Assembly: GCA_963969495.1 (NCBI GenBank)
Contig: OZ018326.1
Span: forward strand, 1-64,000
DNA length: 64,000 bases
Source of the DNA: Ceratothoa steindachneri
Taxonomy: Eukaryota; Arthropoda; Malacostraca; Isopoda; Cymothoidae
Direction of reading: 5' to 3'
Part shown: piece after piece, positions 1 to 10,067 of the stretch
Numbering within the stretch: position 1 is the stretch's first letter
Layout of the letters: the number at the start of each line of letters is the position of its first letter
The notes under the pieces: generated by a model
Seen by the model: only the letters and a program-made list of their open reading frames with translations
Told to the model about the DNA's origin: nothing
Database searches by the model: none
Program-made: the position numbers and the translations under genes

Positions 1-757
1 AGAAAACTGGAAATTTTGAGATCAACCGAGAAGGGGTCAAAGACGTACAGCCACCGATGAAGATACAACAGCTACGATACTTACAGCGCTTACACGGTGT
101 CCCAGAAAAAGTACACGATGGTTGTCTGCAGAAATTGGTGTCAGAAGATCGAGTATCAGGCGCATTTTGAAAGCAAACAAATGGCATCCATAGAAATTGC
201 ATTTGTCATAACATTTGAGTGAAGATGACCCGGATAGACCGATGCAATTGTTGAATTGGCATTAACCAAAGTGAATGAGGATGCAAATTTTTCAACTAAA
301 ATCTTGTTTACTGATGAAGCAAATCTTTACGTTAATAGAGAGATTAATCGACAAAACATACGTTATTGGAGTAATGCTAACCGTCCTGACTGAGTCCGAT
401 GAAGATGCAAGGTGCCAGTAAAGTGATGGTGTGGGCCGGGATATGGAGTGACAGAATTATTGAACCGATTTTTGTCAGTGGAAATCTTAATGCCGAAGGT
501 ATCTTAACTTGTTGCAAGAAGAAATTTTTCCATGCCTGCTAAACGAGGAAGTTAACTTCCCAGTTTACTTCCAGCAAGATGGAGCTCCACGTCATTATGG
601 TCTTCACGTGCGTCGGTATATGGATCATCAGTTTCCGAATGCTTGGATGGGTCAGCGTGGTCCTGTGGAGTGGCCTCCCAGATCCCCTGATTTCTCAGCC
701 CGTGATTTCTATCTTTGGAAACACTTGGGAGCACCTAGGAAGGGCTGGAAGGGCTAA
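1..757 (+). pseudogene. Tc1/mariner-like transposase remnant
   Basis: Broken transposase of the IS630/Tc1/mariner type. Around 101-190 one frame reads a helix-turn-helix segment with KSTRWLSAEIG and ending KANKWHP, the DNA-binding part that would recognise the terminal repeats. Around 298-395 another frame reads ILFTDEANLYVNREINRQN, with the first catalytic Asp. From about 420 it continues VMVWAGIWSDRIIEP, then after a frameshift near 508 runs to 757 with the second Asp in FQQDGAP and the last in SPDFSARDFYLW. The second and third Asp are separated by 41 residues, recalling DD41D families. At least three frameshifts and in-frame stops are present. The reading stops just after DFYLWKHL, where the sequence passes into a G-rich minisatellite, so the C-terminus and 3' terminal repeat are missing. 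The start lies before the window or is lost. No terminal inverted repeat was identified. Certainly dead; the family call is firm, the subfamily is not. Confidence 0.8.
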
Positions 758-779
758 TGACACCTAGGTGTATATGTGA

Positions 780-1590
780 CGGTCTGTAGGGATTTTGGGG
801 AATGGTAGGTGCTAGGTGATTTTAGTAGGTGTGCCGGGTATGGGGCCTTGGAGGCTCTGGGAGATTCTGGAATGGCCTAGGAGGGTCTTGGGCCTGGGAA
901 GGTCTGAGGGTTTTAGGGTCTGTGGTGTTTGGAGGGTCTGGGAGGGATTTAGATGTTCTTGAGCTCATTAGAGGGTCGGGGGCTATCAGAGGGTCTGCCG
1001 GATTCGGAGGGCCTGGGAGGTTCTGAAAGGGATTTAAATAGTCTTGGATGTCCAGAGAAAGTCTGGGAGCCTAAGAGGCTCGGGCAATGCTCGGGATGGT
1101 CAGGTGGCCTAGGAGGGTCTCTGATGGTCTGTAAGGGTCTATGATGCCCTCTGAGGGTTTGGAATCTCTGAGATGATTTGGGGATTCTGATAAGTGTGGG
1201 AGGTAAGGTGAGGCCCCGGAGGGCCTGTCCTGCGTATTAGTGTCTGTGACCGTCAGGGAGGGCCTGGGAAGAACTGGCGATCCGGAAGAGGCTGGGAGGG
1301 TCTAAGAGTACCTAATGGCTTTAGGTTTCTGGCGGTCTGATAAAGTTTGGGTTCTAGAAGGAACTGGGATAATCAGGGAGGGTCTGGGGTTTTGGAGGTT
1401 CTGGGAGGGCGTGGGAGGGCTTTGGGTTTTTAGAGAGGGCCTTGATCTCTTATGAATATCTAGGGGGTCTGGAGGTCTAGGATTGCGTGACACAGTTAAA
1501 GTATCTGGCAACACATAAGGTATGGGGATTTGAGAGTGTCTGGTGGTCTAAGGATCTGGGAGGGGTTTGGATAGTCGTGGAGGCTCTATG
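780..1590 (+). repeat. Degenerate G-rich minisatellite
   Basis: About 800 bp of T/G-rich sequence made of imperfect copies of an 11-12 base unit close to GAGGGTCTGGGA, often in doublets of about 23 bases. All ORFs here are low-complexity G/W/L/S-rich frames with no family resemblance and are not called. The runs of GGG give this strand G-quadruplex potential. A C-rich block of the same unit, on the opposite strand, lies at 58262-58620. From 1591 to about 1770 I see only AT-rich sequence without genes. Confidence 0.75.
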
Positions 1591-1789
1591 AAAACTTCAT
1601 TTTGTTACACAATTGCTCCTACCTAATCAATTTCTATTTAAATAAAAGTAATTTTTTCCTTTCGTCACGAGCTTATGTGACCTATTTTTATTTAATCCAA
1701 TTACACACAAACACAAAGTAACCTCAAATTTACATGTTTATTCAGTGAGAAAAGTGTATGCAAAGCTCCACATATGGCTGCTTGGGTCA

Positions 1790-2170
1790 CTTTGGGTCAT
1801 ATTCAAAAGCTAAACTTCACCAGATCACACAAATCTTGCTTTGACTCATTCCTTGACATCAGACGTCTACTTGTCTCTTGTGCCCTGATTCCTCCATCCC
1901 TCATTTCACGTGAGAAATACTTGGAAGAAGCTTCAGTCACCATTCTTACAACCGTCTCAATGCTCTGTGTGTGACAAGGCCAGTCAGGTACTTTGATAGG
2001 AGAGTCAATGAAGTTTTTCAATTCAGAAGTACTTAAAGAGCAAGTGAGAGGTGGTTCAGAGACATCTTCTTAACAATTGATCAGATCTCCAATCCTGGTA
2101 GCATCACAATTGATGTCTGGTGTCCTTCTAAGCCTTACAAAGGAGTCTCCCCGTTCAGTATCTGGGTCCC
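1790..2170 (-). pseudogene. Cc8K15.2-like protein, C-terminal fragment
   Basis: Minus-strand reading that continues the protein of 2198-3839 after a break. It reads EPPLTCSLSTSELKNFIDS, then PDWPCHTQSIETVVRMVTEA and SREMRDGGIRAQETSRRLMS. The P-CHTQ-x-E-x2-V-x2-VTEAS and RDG-I-R motifs mark the C-terminal end of Cc8K15.2-like proteins, a family of probable transposon origin spread through arthropods. Between about 2100 and 2200 the frame holds stops and a frameshift. In the family this segment follows the HSRWLTTANRI block directly, so this is the same gene in pieces. No ATG belongs to this part. Function unknown; the identification rests on motif memory only. Confidence 0.6.
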
Positions 2171-2197
2171 TTTCTCCCCTGATGGCTTTACTGTATG

Positions 2198-3289
2198 TCA
2201 GTGAAGTTGATAAATTTTATGCCTAGGTCCCTCGGTCCAAGAGTGCTTAATCTTAACGTTAAACCGGCATGGGTAATATACACCAATGATGAACTCAACA
2301 ATCAGTCGTAGATTCTTAAAGGCTTTTCCTTTGGGCTCATGCTTTGACACCCACAGCCGATGAATTCTGTTAGCTGTGGTCAGCCAGCGACTGTGGTTTA
2401 CTGGTCCTATTTCCAATAGAGAAAGCCCTGTAGGAAGCCATCCATCAATGATTACCGATGCAATTATATAGCCGTAGTGTTGAACAGTGGAAATATCTTG
2501 CACCACTTCCTGAGGTATCTTGGTAAGAGGAGGAACTAAAAATATTCGAGTGAAATTTGGATTGATATCCAAGTCTGTAACAGAGTCAAGGAGCTTTCCT
2601 ATTGATCTGGAATACCTGTTGCGAGATAGTGTTGGGCCATCCAGGTTGATAATTAGATGACGGAGAGGGAGTTCCCCATTGTGCAAGTTACAGACCAACG
2701 AAACAAGCTTTCTGCCCAAATGGAGCTCCATTTTTAGCATTACTCCAGCATTTACACCTGTGTTTACATTCGTGGAGTCTCCTCCAATGACCATTAGGCT
2801 TTTATCCAAACCCCTTTCCCTCAGCCATTCAAACATAGCCTTAGCGATCTTCTTTGCATGTGATTCTTCTTTTGTAGCCTTTTCTGGGACAAAGTGGAAG
2901 AGGTAATTGCTCCCAGGCTCACTGATGACAGTGTAATGCTCCTCTTTTGTTTTTGCTGGAAACAATTTTTCCCTTCTCTCTGCCTCCATCATAAAATTTT
3001 TCACATCAATTCGTCCATCAAAGAGAACAAAAGAAATTTCCCCATCCTTTCTTAAGTTTTTCTCAAACTCATTTTCAATAACTGTCATTAGCTTTTCCTG
3101 TGCTCTCTTAACTTTATTCTTATCAATTACTTTACTTGTATCTTCCTCAGTAATGAATCCAGCATCTATTAATTCTTTCTTATTCCTGGTGGAAGATTCC
3201 GGCTCTTGAACAGCTTCAAAAGCTACTTCATCACCCAAACTGTTGTCACTATCAGAATTTTCTGCCTCCAGATCTTCACCTTCTACCAA
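2198..3289 (-). pseudogene. Cc8K15.2-like protein, central region
   Basis: The largest open stretch of the gene, 363 codons. Recognisable blocks in order: an acidic linker; DGRIDVKNF, then HYTVISEPGSNYLFHFVP; LMVIGGDSTNVNTGVNAG, an Asp-containing block like the first catalytic strand of an RNase H fold; LVSLVCNLHNGELPLRHL; IGKLLDSVTDL; and NHSRWLTTANRIHRLWVS. This order matches Cc8K15.2-like proteins of arthropods, named after a bracovirus BAC reading frame and probably derived from a DDE transposon; no function is established. The upstream piece at 3276-3839 joins it through a frameshift at a run of seven A/T near 3286-3292, so the first codons here are not a true start. The downstream continuation is at 1790-2170. 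Because most of the reading remains open, the decay looks fairly recent. Could be an old domesticated gene or a transposon; no terminal repeats were found. Confidence 0.6.
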
Positions 3290-3839
3290 AAAAATGCTCG
3301 ATTTCTTTTCTTGCTGCCCTTCCTGCTAAAACAGCACTTTTCTCCTTACTTTTTCTCTTTCTTTCTGCTATCCTTTCTTTTTCTTTCCTTTCTGAAGATC
3401 TTAATTGTATATTATGCTCTGGAATATCACGCTCTCCAATTTGAAAAGTACCTTTACTTCCAACCTTCTCCTTTTGTCCTTTAATAAAGGCCAGTTCCCT
3501 AGTAGGTATCTTTTTCTCTTTACTACAACGGCAGTTAATATGGGCTTCAGTCTCACAGCCATTACAACCTACTTCCCCACAACTGGAAATTTGACATTTG
3601 CATGTCAATATATCAAATAACTTATTTAGTTTTGCAATATACCTCTCTTTTACTTCAATTTTTCCTTTACCAAGGGAAACTTTTACTGCCTCCGTCCACA
3701 CCTCCTTAAGCTTTGATATTATTGTGACCTTTTGATTTACAGCAGATGGTTTGAAGAGAGCATTAGCTTTGGTCCACTGATTAATCAAACCCTGATACAT
3801 GTCTTTTACCAGCTGGTCCACTTCATAATTTTTGCTCAT
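3276..3839 (-). pseudogene. Cc8K15.2-like protein, N-terminal fragment
   Basis: N-terminal part of the same gene. The first ATG (3837-3839, minus) gives MSKNYEVDQLVKDMYQGL. A cysteine-rich module follows: Cys at TCKCQ, SSCGEVGCNGCE and HINCRC, likely metal-binding. After it come KIPTRELAFIKGQKEKVG and TFQIGERD, which recur in this family, and then a basic coiled segment rich in Lys, Arg and Glu. The frame ends at FFGRR, where a homopolymer frameshift throws the reading into the frame of 2198-3289. Upstream, 3840-4065 carries no ORF, repeat or promoter that I can support. Confidence 0.6.
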
Positions 3840-4065
3840 CTTCACTTTGCTCCGTCAGGTAGATGCCGTACCTCAAAATAGGTCTTATTGTTGGTAATTT
3901 AGATACCATCAGTTCTTTCCCAATCCAAACAAAATTAGTCAGATGAGAACTTGATTTGGACCTACCAAATAATTTTATGTTATTCTAAAATGATCCACAG
4001 CCTTTACTAGCATTTAAATAATATGTAAATGCTCTATAAACAGTTACCATTTACAATGGTTAACA

Positions 4066-4434
4066 GTTATAGGGTCTGAGTAAGTTATAGTACTCTATCT
4101 CTAGTTTTGCAGGCTGAGTTAAGTGATCATCAGCTTCCTTATGGGATGAAGGAAAAATATATATATATTATCTGGATTCTTTATTTCTATGTATTTATAG
4201 CCGGAATAAGCTTTGAATATGGTGAACAAGGAATATAGCGTTTCTTCTTAAAACAACAATAATTTTCTGATTCTTCTGAATGATTTTTACACAAAATTCA
4301 CCTATATAAATAGTTATTTCATCTAAACTTAACACTATAACATTTCAACCAATCAGGCGCCAGGATAGATTTAAAATGTTACTAACGCTCCAACCGTTTA
4401 CACATAAACACGGCTAAGTCATTTTTCTGAATTT
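4066..4434 (-). repeat. Gypsy 3' LTR, part 1
   Basis: Matches 20555-20820 followed by 32744-32897, apart from scattered substitutions. It contains a short (TA)n run at about 4158-4168 that is far longer in the other LTR. It breaks off at TTTTCTGAATTTC, where LINE copy A1 begins, and resumes at 13195. Confidence 0.75.
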
Positions 4435-4436
4435 CA

Positions 4437-4881
4437 TCGAGGGACCCCCCGCTTGAACAAAAGAGATGCCTCCGTGTCGTCCGGAAGGATGGTAGTTGAT
4501 CAACAGACCCAAAAAGAGACCCCGACCGAGAAGAAAAGCCAACAGAATAGGAATACTAAGGAGAGCACGCATTCAATGTCCAAACCCAAGACCATCGACT
4601 TTAACCTAAAGGTCTAAGCCTCACCGTCAGCTCCGTTACCACGACTGACGAAGGTAAAGGAAATTATTGAAGGAGTAGTCAGAGGCAAATACAAGTGGGA
4701 CTACGATTGCGACTCTAGTGAAGACGAACTACTCTCAGCGTTAAGAGATGGAAGCATCGAGCTAAGCCCAGAATCTTGCTTCAATCTCACTCAGGAACAG
4801 TTCAAGAAAAAGAGGTCTGGCAGAGTGAGAATACCTGCAAGAGGAGAGCCAGCCAAAGTTCAAAACCTCCAAGGTAAATAA
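4437..4881 (+). pseudogene. LINE A1 ORF1, C-terminal fragment
   Basis: One frame reads TPRLNKRDASVSS, corresponding to DPRLNKP in intact copies, and runs to the stop just before ORF2. It includes the conserved ORF1 C-terminal block: KVKEIIEGVVRGKYKWDYD, then SEDELLSALRDGSIELSPES, then QFKKKRSGRVR. A TAA interrupts it just before ASPSAP. The knuckles and N-terminus are missing through 5' truncation. The spacing to ORF2 is TAAAGATG, wider than in the other copies. In the intact family this protein would coat the element RNA. Confidence 0.75.
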
Positions 4882-4883
4882 AG

Positions 4884-7614
4884 ATGGCATATAACGTAAG
4901 AATAGTCAACAAACTAAAGATCTTCTCACTCAATGTGAACGGTTGGGAAGGCAAGAAGTTCGTGTACAACAATATTGTCAGAGAGGTAGACCCGGACATT
5001 GTTCTAATCTCGGAGCACGGTCTCGACGCAAACTCCAACCCCGTCAAGATCTACAACTACGATACCATCACAACTAGTCACACCAACGAGAGATACGATG
5101 GTGTCGCATTAGCCGTGCGAAAGGGCATCAAGTATAAAGAAGTCCCCAACCTGGAAGAGTCGTACCTTGCGATAAAGATTAGCACGACAATCGATGACCT
5201 CATTGTAGCAGTGGCGTACCAACCCCCAAGACGCTCGTACCTCCCTATCCCCAATTTCCTGCGATTATTTAGGAGAAATCACTCTGCCATTCTGATTGGA
5301 GACCTCAATGCCCGATCTAGAGAAGCTGGCTATACATCGTCATTCAATGGATCAGGAGCCTCCCTGAGTCTTCTTATGGAACAGGAGGTAGTGCAAAGAG
5401 TCGGTCCAGAGTTCCCTACGTACCTGACTAGGAGGCCCTTCACGATACCTGACATCGTCCTTACTAATGCCAACTTCATCCTAAATCATATGACGGTCCC
5501 AGGCCCTTATACTCCATTAGACCATATTAGTATAGTCACCACGATCTCGACGTCCCCCCATACAGATCAGTGTCCCAACTCACAGGTGTTTACCCAAGGC
5601 AAACTGGGAAGAATACAGGAGGATTCTACGTGAACACCAGGAGGAGCGATTGGACGAGCCTACGCTCGAAGATCTCGATAGGCGTCTAGAAATGATCATG
5701 AATAAAATAACAGAGGCGGACAGAGCGGCTGTCCCAAATGTGGAATTCAAAACCCTCCCAGCGCCACGATGGGACGCGACCATTATCTGGCGGAAGGATA
5801 GACTAAAAGAACTAGTCGAGGAAATTCGTAATTACGGCAACTCAGCCGATCGTCATAGGGAGTTCCGGAATCTTCGCTTGGAAATTAAACATCTGATCAG
5901 CGAGAAATCCAGGGTTCTCTGGGAAGACATTATCGCAGGAATGGACACCGAAAGTGATCAAGAAATTTTGGGCCCAGCTCAAGAGGCTAAGCGGCACTCT
6001 GCCCACCAAATCGAAAATTGCCATCAAAATCGACGGAGTACGGGTCACCGATGATCAGACCATCGAGCATCATTTTAGGGAGCATTGGAAAAGGGAGTTT
6101 AGCATCATGGAAGAATAGAATGAGGACTTCAGCGTGGAGTATGAGGAGGAAGTCATGGCATATTTAGAGGAACGTGGACCGGCCCTAACACCCTTCCATT
6201 ATGTGGACGTCACTCGGCGGGCGACGGAGGAAGCCCGTTCCTTTACCCCAGAGGAGTACGAGACGGCAATGAAATGTTTTAAACAAAAGGCTCCGGGGAT
6301 TTCTGGCATCATCAAAACCCACCTGATGAATGCCTTAGCAGACTTTAACCTCTCGATACTCAACCTCTTCAATGCGTGCTTGAACGTTGGGTACTTCCCT
6401 GACTCGCTCAAGAGAGCCAGGATGATTTTCCTCCCAAAACCAGGTAAACCCAAAAATGAAATCAAAAGTTATAGGCCAAGATCCCTGCTCGAATTCATAG
6501 AAAAACTATTCAAAAAATGCTAATGGGGTCTATAACACACAGCAACCGGCTTCCACAAAATCTCGGGACGGAGACAGCACTCGCCCTGATGACAGAGTAC
6601 ATCGCTATAGCGAAAGCCGAAAACAAAAATGTCGATGTCGTGCTGAGAGACGTCTCATCAGCATTCAACAAAGTGTGGGTACCTAGCTTCAAAAAGAAAA
6701 TAAGCGATTTAAGCATGGAGACTACCATAAGAAAGCTCCTGTGCGACTACCTTGAGGACCGGGAGGATGTCATTAAAATCAATGATTACGAAGGGCAGCC
6801 CTTTACCATGTACACCGGGGTACCTCAAGGAGGGTGCCTAAGTCCGACGCTGTACACGAGTGACCTTCCCACGCCCACCCAGGACTACGGCCTATATGTT
6901 CAGCTGGCAGACGATATATCACTGGTAATAACCAGCGATTATCGAAACCCAGCCGACATAGCGAACAGGATGGCGGGCGAGATCCCAAACTTTAACGCCT
7001 ACGAGAACCGAGTCAAAATACGCACCAATATTGAAAAATTTAAGGTCCTCCCCATTGGGCATCGAAATACAGCAGACATATTGGTTAGAGACGAAATATA
7101 CCCATACGCACGCGAAGCTCGGGTCCTTGAACTCGAGATTACATCGAGAGGATACGGTAAACACCTGGAAACAAAGGTCAAACAGGCCAAGAGAGGTCCG
7201 CAATGCCTCTATCGATTCCGAAGACTCTCCCCCAAGAACAAGAGGAAACTCTTCATGAGCCTAGTGAGGCCAATTCTATTATATCCCGTCATCCCTCTGC
7301 ATCTAGCCAGTACATCCCAACTCAAAAAGGCGCAAGCAGTGCAGAACTAGGCACTAAGGTATATTCTAGATGAAGGCCTGTTGGACTTCATCCCCCCAAG
7401 TGCTCTACATGACCTTGCCGGGATCGATCCCCTTAATGTGACATTGCACAAGAGAGCAAAGGATGTATGGTCCAAGATCAATGCCTACATGCCTGAAGAA
7501 GTTCTTCGAAAAATCAGACTTCCAGATCTCGAAAACCAAAATAGACACTACCGACGCGATTTCGGCAGCAGCCAACTGCGTACGCAGGAGGACGCTGTCC
7601 CACTATATAGATGA
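4884..7614 (+). pseudogene. LINE A1 ORF2 (endonuclease-reverse transcriptase), broken
   Basis: Starts at an ATG giving MAYNVRIVNKLKIFSLNVNG. The endonuclease part keeps LISEHG, ILIGDLNAR, and PLDHIS in place of SPSDH. A frameshift near 5550-5640 moves the reading to 5650-6054. Further breaks lie near 5960-6130 and 6510-6530, and a stop interrupts at about 7348 before the C-terminal piece 7381-7614. RT landmarks are FLPKPGKPKNEIKSYRP, VVLRDVSSAFNKVW (Asp of FDK is now Asn), GVPQGGCLSP and YVQLADDIS. The length without breaks would be about 910 residues, the family size, and there is no RNase H. Dead by at least four lesions. Confidence 0.8.
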
Positions 7615-7950
7615 AAAATTTACCTCCGGAAAAAAATCGTAAATCCTAATAGGACACCCGATCATGAACTTAATACATGTGATCATGTATGTTTAAAACA
7701 AAAAATAAATAAAAATAAATTAAACAAAAGATCCGTTGTGGACAAACTAATTACTGAAGTAAAGAGCAAATATTATTCAAAAGTAAAAGATCCAAAATGG
7801 AAACCGTACATACGCAACGCACATGTAAGACAATAAAAATGAGCAATCTCTGCTGCCACAATTGAAATATTCAAGAATACAAAGGTTTTAATGCTTCATT
7901 GACATGTAATTGAAACATGGATAAAACCTAAGAAGCAAAAATGGAGATAT

Positions 7951-7966
7951 TGCCAGACGTACTGGC
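7951..7966 (+). other. 3'-UTR hairpin of A1
   Basis: Inverted repeat TGCCAG-ACGT-ACTGGCA, stem of 5-6 bp. It lies about 95 bases before the element 3' end and is present in nearly all A copies. Possibly a reverse transcriptase recognition structure. Confidence 0.5.
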
Positions 7967-8582
7967 ACACTACTTCTTCTACTAAATTACCACGTTTTCT
8001 AACTTTACTCTCTTACTATCCCACACCTATTTCTTATCTTTTATTGAAACTGAAACTTCCAGAATTTTTAGACTGCGCTTCGCTTCAAAGAGCTTTTCAA
8101 CACTCATCTGAAGAGAGTATAAAGTCCTACTTGATTTATCATCTATATTTCCACCAGAGATAGTAGGTAAAGAATCTTTCGCGCTTTTCAAAACCGCTGA
8201 CGGCGAACGTCCCTGGGCCACTGAAGAAGTCGCGGGCGCGCGCGTGTTAACGGGGTAATCCCCGCACCGAACCCCATTTTTGGACCAGCGTTTGTTCCTC
8301 CCTTAAGACCAGCAGCACATCTCGCATTCTTATAACTTCTCTGCCACTTAAGACCTGTAGAGACCACCGGTATCTGACGTGTCCAACCCAGGAAAGAAGC
8401 CCCGCAAGGGGCGCGAAGAAGGGGGCATCATTAGGGGGCGGAGTGGTCAGTACCGGCAGGTGGGTCCTCTTAGACAAATTAATATAGGTAGGGCAGAGAA
8501 GGTGGTCCGAGTTCTATAATAGGGACACAACTTAATAGGAGCATGGTTGGCCCAAGGTGAAGAGCTCCCCTAGCGGGCCGTC

Positions 8583-10066
8583 ATGGACGAGCCCAGGGGA
8601 CAGAGAAGAATCCCCCTCTGGGTTAAAGAGAGCTGCTCAAAACCTACGAGGGAAACAGTGTTCTCGACCATATTCAGCTCGATCGAGGTTGCATTATGCC
8701 GTCTAGTGGATCAAACTTACGGCTACTTAGCAATCTGTGACACAGATTTCGACGTTGACAAACTTCTCAGTGTCGATGCAAGAGCGAAACTCGACGAACT
8801 CAACTTGACCCCGAAGATCCCTCCCCATGTCTCTGCTCAGAGATCCATTATCTGTCGCCGCTTGGACCCATGGGTCGGCTCCCACAGCATCGAGGAGATT
8901 AAGAATGAAATAGATACAAGACAAACCTGGGCGAAAGTCGAAGAGGTGTATAAATTTAAAAATCGTGAAGGAGGCGAGTATTCCCATCTGTTTAAAGCCA
9001 CCTTCCATTCTCTGAGATGACCGCTAAGGCAGCTGAAGCTGGTCTCGTCTTGTTCTATACAAATATTTCTGCGTCATGCATCTAGAGAGAAACCTTTGTG
9101 TCGGTCCAAGTGTGCTTCTCGTGCCTTGCCCTGGAGCAGCACGCCACTAAAGACTGTACTTTTCGTGGAAAAGTTTGCAGCGAATGCGCCGGAGATGGCC
9201 ACACCTGGCGTGAGTGTACGAGTGGAGCTATCAAGAAATGCTTAAATTGCAGCGGCCCACACCGTACCCTATCGATCTCGTGTCCTTTGAATAAGACGCT
9301 GATCACCGACAAAAAGAAGAATATTCAAGAGGAGAAGCACCGCAGGGCAACGACTTCCTACGCACAGGCAGCCCAGAGCCAGGAGAAAGAGAAGACCTTC
9401 CTACAAATAGATCCCTCGATGAATCTGGACCTTGTGATGTGTGTTATACACGCTCACTTTGTGAACATCACACAACCGGGAAGTTATGCTACCGAATTAA
9501 ATCGCATGTTGACTCAGAATGGGATGAAACCAATGTGGTTTCCGGACAATCCCCCCTCAACCGAGCTATACCAGACCCAAACAGTAAGTAGGCCTACGGC
9601 TGAGGCAAGAAGACGTTCAAAATCTCGGGATCCGAGACGTAACAAGCCTAGCACATCTGGCACCCCTACAATAATGGAGACCGATCAACCAGCACGAGAG
9701 GATACTGATTCCCAGAAGGCGACCCAAAGAGCTAAGAGCCCCAAGAAGACCAAACAACACTCCCCACTTTACAAATCTACCGAAATAAACCTACGTGTAT
9801 ATGCATCCCCATCGGCTCCTCTGCCGAGATCGGCGAAAATCAAAGACGTCGTTGATGGGATGATCAAGGGGAAGTACAAATGGGACTATGATTTTGATAT
9901 CAGTGAGGAAGAGATGAATTCGGCACTCAGGCAAGGCAGAATCGAGATCTGTGGCGAATCATGTCTTAACCTTTCCTACGATCAATTCAAAAAGAAGAGA
10001 TCTGCCAGAGTGAGGTCGCCCGCTCAGGCGGACCCAGCTAAAGTGTCAAATCTTCACGGGGAGTAA
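8583..10066 (+). pseudogene. LINE A2 ORF1 (RNA-binding, CCHC), broken
   Basis: Begins MDEPRGQRRIPLWVKESCSK. It is 1484 bases long against 1485 in intact copies: a one-base loss near 9010 shifts the frame after FKATF, and a TAG replaces a codon at about 9083 before RETFVSVQVCF. The second part (9098-10066) carries three CCHC knuckles: CFSCLALEQHATKDC, CSECAGDGHTWREC and CLNCSGPHRTLSISC. It then carries GSYATELNRMLTQNGMKP and the C-terminal block KGKYKWDYDFDISEEEMNSA. It ends in TAA, one base before the ORF2 ATG. The product would bind element RNA as a nucleic-acid chaperone. Confidence 0.85.
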
Positions 10067-10067
10067 T

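Larger units (their letters stand above)
4435..8060 (+). mobile_element. LINE copy A1, 5'-truncated
   Basis: Jockey-superfamily LINE inserted in the gypsy 3' LTR and truncated within ORF1, as is usual for target-primed reverse transcription. It belongs to a different subfamily from A2-A5: ORF2 ends RTQEDAVPLYR, like the A6 copy (RTQEDVLPLFR). The 3' UTR (7615-8060) carries the motif GATCCGTTGTGGAC near 7730, a hairpin at 7951-7966, and a pyrimidine-rich tail. The 3' end abuts AGAATTTTTA (8061-8070), beyond which full-length copy A2 starts. Confidence 0.8.

Noticed and set aside
829..1144. G/W/L-rich open frames
   Set aside because: Translations of the minisatellite; they differ only by frame and have no domain.
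780..1590. CRISPR array or telomeric repeat
   Set aside because: Units are degenerate, with no constant repeat-spacer pattern and no telomere-type hexamer or pentamer.
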